This document shows positions 13,823 through 17,156 of a stretch of 17,156 nucleotides of DNA, in pieces. A program made the position numbers and the translations under genes. The notes beneath the pieces were generated by a model. That model did not search any database. It was not told the DNA's origin and saw only the letters and a list, made by a program, of their open reading frames with translations. Origin of the DNA: Chloroflexota bacterium (GTDB lineage Bacteria > Chloroflexota > Anaerolineae > Anaerolineales > Villigracilaceae); NCBI GenBank assembly GCA_023484185.1, contig JAMDBC010000108.1, forward strand, positions 1 to 17,156, read 5' to 3'. Positions within the stretch are counted from its first letter, which is position 1, and each line of letters begins with the position of its first letter.

Positions 13823-15384
13823 CAAACCCAAAAGGAAATCGCTTCTGGAATATGTTGTTTGGGGCCGGGTTGATACTCGGCCTCGTTTTGCGTTTCTATC
13901 TCGCCAGTTTTGCAAAGACGCCCGGCCACGGCGACTCGGCTTTTTATTACACGGTTGCAAAAAACATTGCACTTGGCCGCGGCCCGGTCATTGACTACAT
14001 TGTCTATTTTTTCAACGGCCTGCTTCCGCTTCCACATTATGCCGGTGATTTTTGGAATCCGAGCGCCTCATTCATCATCAGCATTCCGATGCTTTTATTC
14101 GGGACATCCATCCATGCTGCGTTGATCGCCCCGATTCTTTTTGGGATCATTCCTGCCGCGGTCGGATATCTGGCAGGCAGGAAAATCTCCGGTTCAGTCT
14201 CGACCGGGGCGCTGGTCGGCCTGCTGACATTTTTTTCCCCGTTCCAGGTCTGGTACTCGGTCTCGACCGAAGCCATTATTTTTTCCGGGGCATTTGGCGC
14301 GCTGGCGCTTTATTTCATCATAAAAGGAAGTGAATCATCGCGCAATTTTCTCACCGCTGCAATATTTACCGGGCTGGCTAATTTAATTCGTCAGGACAAT
14401 ATTCTTCTGCTGGGTACACTTGGGATCTGCATTCTGCTATCGTCCATCCCGTGGAAATCAAAACTGCTGATCGCCAGCGCGGCGGTTGGAATTCATATCC
14501 TGATCCTCTCGCCTCTATTGATCAAAAATTACACGGAGCTCCACGCGTTCTTTCCGTCCGGTCCGGCAAAGACAGCATTCCTGACGACCTACGAAGACTT
14601 CCATTCATTCAACAAAGAAATTGACTGGCCCACCCTGCGCGCCACATTTGGCATCAAGGGAATTATCAACAGAAGATTGCATACCGCCTGGGAAAATTTG
14701 CCGCAAGTTAATTATTATATTAACCCCATCCTGACCTGGCTTTTTCTGGCCGCTCTCGCTGGAATGATATTTCTGCGCCGGGAATGGCCCAAACTTCGAA
14801 TGCTTCTGCCGGCTTTTCTATTCTTTATCTTTGAATATTTGTTTTACTCTTTCATTGCCAATTTCTCCGGCCCCGGCTCGCTGATGAAGAGCCTCGGCGC
14901 GTTAATGCCTTTTGTCTGCATCGTGATCGTTGACTTCGCCGCGCAATATGTCCAATCAAAATCAATATTGGCTGGCGCTGCAATTTTACTGGCGGCGTAT
15001 TGCGGCTACCTGGGCTTCCAACAGAATTATTCTTCGACTGTTTACTATAACGGAGTTTACGAAAGTTATAAGATCGTCAAAAGCGACATCGAGGCGGACG
15101 CAAGCAAAAGAGGTATCGCAGAAACGGACATTGTCGTCATGGCGCGTGACACATGGGACGTTAACGAAGGCACGGGCTTCAAAACCGTAATGGTTCCCAA
15201 CAACGATCTCGATACGATTGTTTACGTTGCCCAACATTACAACGCCCACTATATCCTGCTGCCCGCCAAACGCCCGCGACTGGATTTAATCTACGATTTC
15301 AGCAGACCTGATCCACGTTTCTGCTTTGTGGCGGATATTTCCAACTCCAATTTGAAAATATTCTGGATAGATTTCAATCCGTAA
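13810..15384 (+). CDS. GT39-like membrane glycosyltransferase (PMT/ArnT family)
   Basis: About 524 aa. A GT-C fold membrane enzyme: ten or more hydrophobic helices and a C-terminal ~115-residue soluble domain (from about YNGVYESYKIVKSDI). Loop 1 has TPGHGDSAFYYTVAKNI, where the Asp after GHG fits the catalytic or metal acidic residue of dolichyl/undecaprenyl-phosphate sugar transferases. It would move a sugar from a polyprenyl phosphate to protein, lipid or glycan at the outer face. The open frame reaches back to 13741, but ATG 13810 is preferred: it gives MGIVTNPKGNRFWNMLFGAG and a short overlap with the upstream gene. The donor polyprenyl-phosphate pathway is not in the window. Sugar and acceptor are unknown. 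Confidence 0.75.
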   Translation: MGIVTNPKGNRFWNMLFGAGLILGLVLRFYLASFAKTPGHGDSAFYYTVAKNIALGRGPVIDYIVYFFNGLLPLPHYAGDFWNPSASFIISIPMLLFGTSIHAALIAPILFGIIPAAVGYLAGRKISGSVSTGALVGLLTFFSPFQVWYSVSTEAIIFSGAFGALALYFIIKGSESSRNFLTAAIFTGLANLIRQDNILLLGTLGICILLSSIPWKSKLLIASAAVGIHILILSPLLIKNYTELHAFFPSGPAKTAFLTTYEDFHSFNKEIDWPTLRATFGIKGIINRRLHTAWENLPQVNYYINPILTWLFLAALAGMIFLRREWPKLRMLLPAFLFFIFEYLFYSFIANFSGPGSLMKSLGALMPFVCIVIVDFAAQYVQSKSILAGAAILLAAYCGYLGFQQNYSSTVYYNGVYESYKIVKSDIEADASKRGIAETDIVVMARDTWDVNEGTGFKTVMVPNNDLDTIVYVAQHYNAHYILLPAKRPRLDLIYDFSRPDPRFCFVADISNSNLKIFWIDFNP

Positions 15385-15385
15385 C

Positions 15386-15420
15386 AAAAAAGGATTGGCC
15401 GTTTGAGCCAATTCTTTTTT
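15386..15420. terminator. Bidirectional terminator between convergent genes
   Basis: AAAAAAGGATTGGC (15386-15399) pairs with GCCAATTCTTTTTT (15407-15420), 14 pairs with one G-U, 7-base loop, and a U-run in both directions. It serves the glycosyltransferase on the plus strand and pckA on the minus strand. Confidence 0.92.
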
Positions 15421-15455
15421 GTCGTTCAGTTTTCGAGTAACAATCACTCAAATTT

Positions 15456-17102
15456 TTAGATCGTCGGCCCTGCGTCAATGACTTCCTGCGGCGTATGATC
15501 TTCAAACTTCTTGAAATTCTCAATAAATCGCGCCGCCAACTGACGATACTTCTTGTCATATTCCTTGGTGTCCGGCCAGGAGTTGGACGGGGTAAGCACT
15601 TCGTCAGGAACATTCGGACATTTGGTGGGCACATCAAAACCGAAGATCGGGTCTTTTGTAAATTTGACCTTATTCAATTTTCCAGTCAATGCTGCGGACA
15701 ATAAAGCGCGCGTGTATTTGATGCTGATACGTTTGCCCACGCCATATGGTCCGCCGACCCAGCCGGTGTTGACCAGCCAGCAACTGACCCCGTAGCGCTC
15801 AATTTTTCGTTTGAAAATGTCCGCATAAAAATACGGATGATGCACCATGAACGGTCCGCCGAAGCAAGCAGAGAATGTGATCTCTGGCTCATCGCGCAGA
15901 CCGACCTCGGTCCCGCCGATCTTGGATGTGTAACCAGAAATGAATTGATATAGCGCCTGATTCGGTGTCAGTCGTGCGATGGGCGGCATCACGCCCGACG
16001 CATCACAGGTTAGGAAAATAATATTTTTCGGATGTCCGGCTTTTTTCTCGGGGACAGCATTTTCAATGAATTCGAGTGAATATGAAGCGCGCGTATTTTC
16101 CGTCAATGTATCATCATCGAGATCAATGTAGCGCGTCACCGGATCGAACGTAACATTTTCCAGAATGGTGCCAAATCGCTTTGTTGTCGCGTAAATTTCC
16201 GGCTCGGCGGCCGCGGACAGACCGATGACTTTTGCGTAGCATCCGCCTTCAAAATTGAAAACGCCGCCGTCGCTCCAGCCATGTTCATCGTCCCCAATGA
16301 GGCGGCGCGTGGGATCCGCTGACAGCGTGGTCTTACCCGTCCCGCTGAGTCCGAAAAAGAGCGCTACATCATCCGCATCTTCTGGATTCACATTCGCCGA
16401 ACAATGCATCGAAAGCACGCCCTCGAGCGGAAGCAAATAATTCAAGATCGTGAAAACCGATTTCTTGATCTCGCCCGCATAGGCCGTATTGCCGATGATG
16501 GCAAGCTTCTTTTCAAACGAGAGGCAGATAAAAGTTTCGCTGGCAGTATTGTCAACAGCGGGCATGCCTTTGAAGGACGGCATCGCAATGATCGTAAATT
16601 CGGGCACGAAACGTTTATATTCTTCAAGCGATTGCGGAACCAAAAACATGTTCCGGACGAACATGCTGTGCCAGGCCAGCTCGGTCACGATGCGAACGGG
16701 CAGGCGATATTTTTCGTCCGCGCCCGCGTACAAATCCTGGACGTAAACATCGCGGCCCTGCAAAAATCCCAACATGCGATCATACAGCCCGTCGAATTTT
16801 TCCGGCGCGAACGGACGGTTGTAAACGCCCCACCAAACATGACCTTCGCTCGAAACCTCTCGCACAACAAACTTGTCCGTTGCCGCACGCGCCGTATACT
16901 TACCGGTATTCGCCACGAATGGGCCGCCCGCCGTCGTCACACCTTCCGCCCGAAAGATGGCCTCTTCATATAATGCTTCCATCGGCAAATTCCAATAGGT
17001 CAGACGCAAATTGCCCACGCCCTGATTCGATAAGTTGTAATCCGCCTTTCGCGTTTGCGCGATGGACTCGGCTGGAGTCTTGATGTTCAATAAATTGTTC
17101 AT
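15456..17102 (-). CDS. pckA: Phosphoenolpyruvate carboxykinase (ATP)
   Basis: 548 aa. ATP-dependent PEPCK, which decarboxylates and phosphorylates oxaloacetate to PEP, the gateway from the TCA cycle to gluconeogenesis. Motifs in order: NTGKYTARAATDKF (substrate-binding Arg; the usual form is TGRSPKDKF), AGEIKKSVFT (metal/PEP Lys), MHCSANV (His), P-loop GLSGTGKTTLS (about 251-261), metal site DDEHGW, and the ATP-adenine region, NTGWVGGPYGVGKRIS. The open frame begins at TTG 17108, but ATG 17102 is the likely start: GGTGAG (complement of 17112-17117) lies nine bases upstream. With sucCD in the same window it fits central carbon metabolism. Convergent to the glycosyltransferase, sharing its terminator. 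Confidence 0.97.
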   Translation of the reverse strand: MNNLLNIKTPAESIAQTRKADYNLSNQGVGNLRLTYWNLPMEALYEEAIFRAEGVTTAGGPFVANTGKYTARAATDKFVVREVSSEGHVWWGVYNRPFAPEKFDGLYDRMLGFLQGRDVYVQDLYAGADEKYRLPVRIVTELAWHSMFVRNMFLVPQSLEEYKRFVPEFTIIAMPSFKGMPAVDNTASETFICLSFEKKLAIIGNTAYAGEIKKSVFTILNYLLPLEGVLSMHCSANVNPEDADDVALFFGLSGTGKTTLSADPTRRLIGDDEHGWSDGGVFNFEGGCYAKVIGLSAAAEPEIYATTKRFGTILENVTFDPVTRYIDLDDDTLTENTRASYSLEFIENAVPEKKAGHPKNIIFLTCDASGVMPPIARLTPNQALYQFISGYTSKIGGTEVGLRDEPEITFSACFGGPFMVHHPYFYADIFKRKIERYGVSCWLVNTGWVGGPYGVGKRISIKYTRALLSAALTGKLNKVKFTKDPIFGFDVPTKCPNVPDEVLTPSNSWPDTKEYDKKYRQLAARFIENFKKFEDHTPQEVIDAGPTI

Positions 17103-17156
17103 AGCCAATCTCTCACCATCTTTTTATCACCGATATAAATTTCGTTCGGGCTGGAA

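Noticed and set aside
16404..16973. 189-codon plus-strand frame
   Set aside because: It lies wholly inside pckA on the opposite strand and has no recognisable domain.

Overview
The window reads as chromosomal sequence from a mesophilic bacterium, most likely a member of the Chloroflexota (class Anaerolineae). I infer this from the overall style of the proteins: a type 2 isopentenyl-diphosphate isomerase, a short-chain polyprenyl synthase, an ATP-type PEP carboxykinase with a TARAATDKF-like substrate loop, HflX, TrmFO and a glutaminyl-cyclase-like M28 enzyme. No marker gene proves the assignment. Coding density is high and most core genes are intact.

Layout. (1) 1-1348: end of sucC and complete sucD (succinyl-CoA ligase), followed by a degenerate palindromic repeat. 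(2) 1451-2866: acpP on the minus strand with its own terminator, divergent from fni. (3) 2898-4895: an accessory patch with an intact antitoxin/PIN-toxin pair, a coding-like fragment without a start, a broken GcvT-type gene and a broken HAD phosphatase gene. (4) 4935-6090: a GGPP/FPP-type polyprenyl synthase, then tRNA-Gly(CCC) with its own promoter and a nested-hairpin terminator. (5) 6100-9740: a second accessory region directly downstream of the tRNA. It mixes debris of restriction-modification and DUF2971 genes with intact small cassettes: a three-gene unit (small protein, retropepsin-like protease, HicB-like protein) with its own extended -10 promoter and terminator, a PC4/YdbC-like ssDNA-binding protein, and a six-helix membrane protein flanked by imperfect direct repeats. 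(6) 9743-15384: a tightly packed plus-strand run of trmFO, M28/QC-like peptidase, a histidine-kinase remnant, hflX, a 66-aa membrane protein and a GT39-like membrane glycosyltransferase. (7) 15386-17102: a bidirectional terminator and convergent pckA.

Working together: SucCD and PckA connect the TCA cycle to gluconeogenesis. Fni and the polyprenyl synthase interconvert and elongate isoprenoid precursors. TrmFO, HflX and the tRNA belong to translation. The two accessory patches are defence or toxin-antitoxin type cargo in several states of decay.

The most interesting material is in the 6.1-9.7 kb region: two separate remnants of the same R-M protein tail about 1.4 kb apart, an HsdR/DUF2971 junction, the self-contained protease operon, and the repeat-flanked membrane gene. 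I do not see a clear complete new defence system. The best candidate for an under-described unit is the 7270-8468 operon. Several lesions are one-base frameshifts in short homopolymers, so sequencing error has to be excluded before those genes are called dead.
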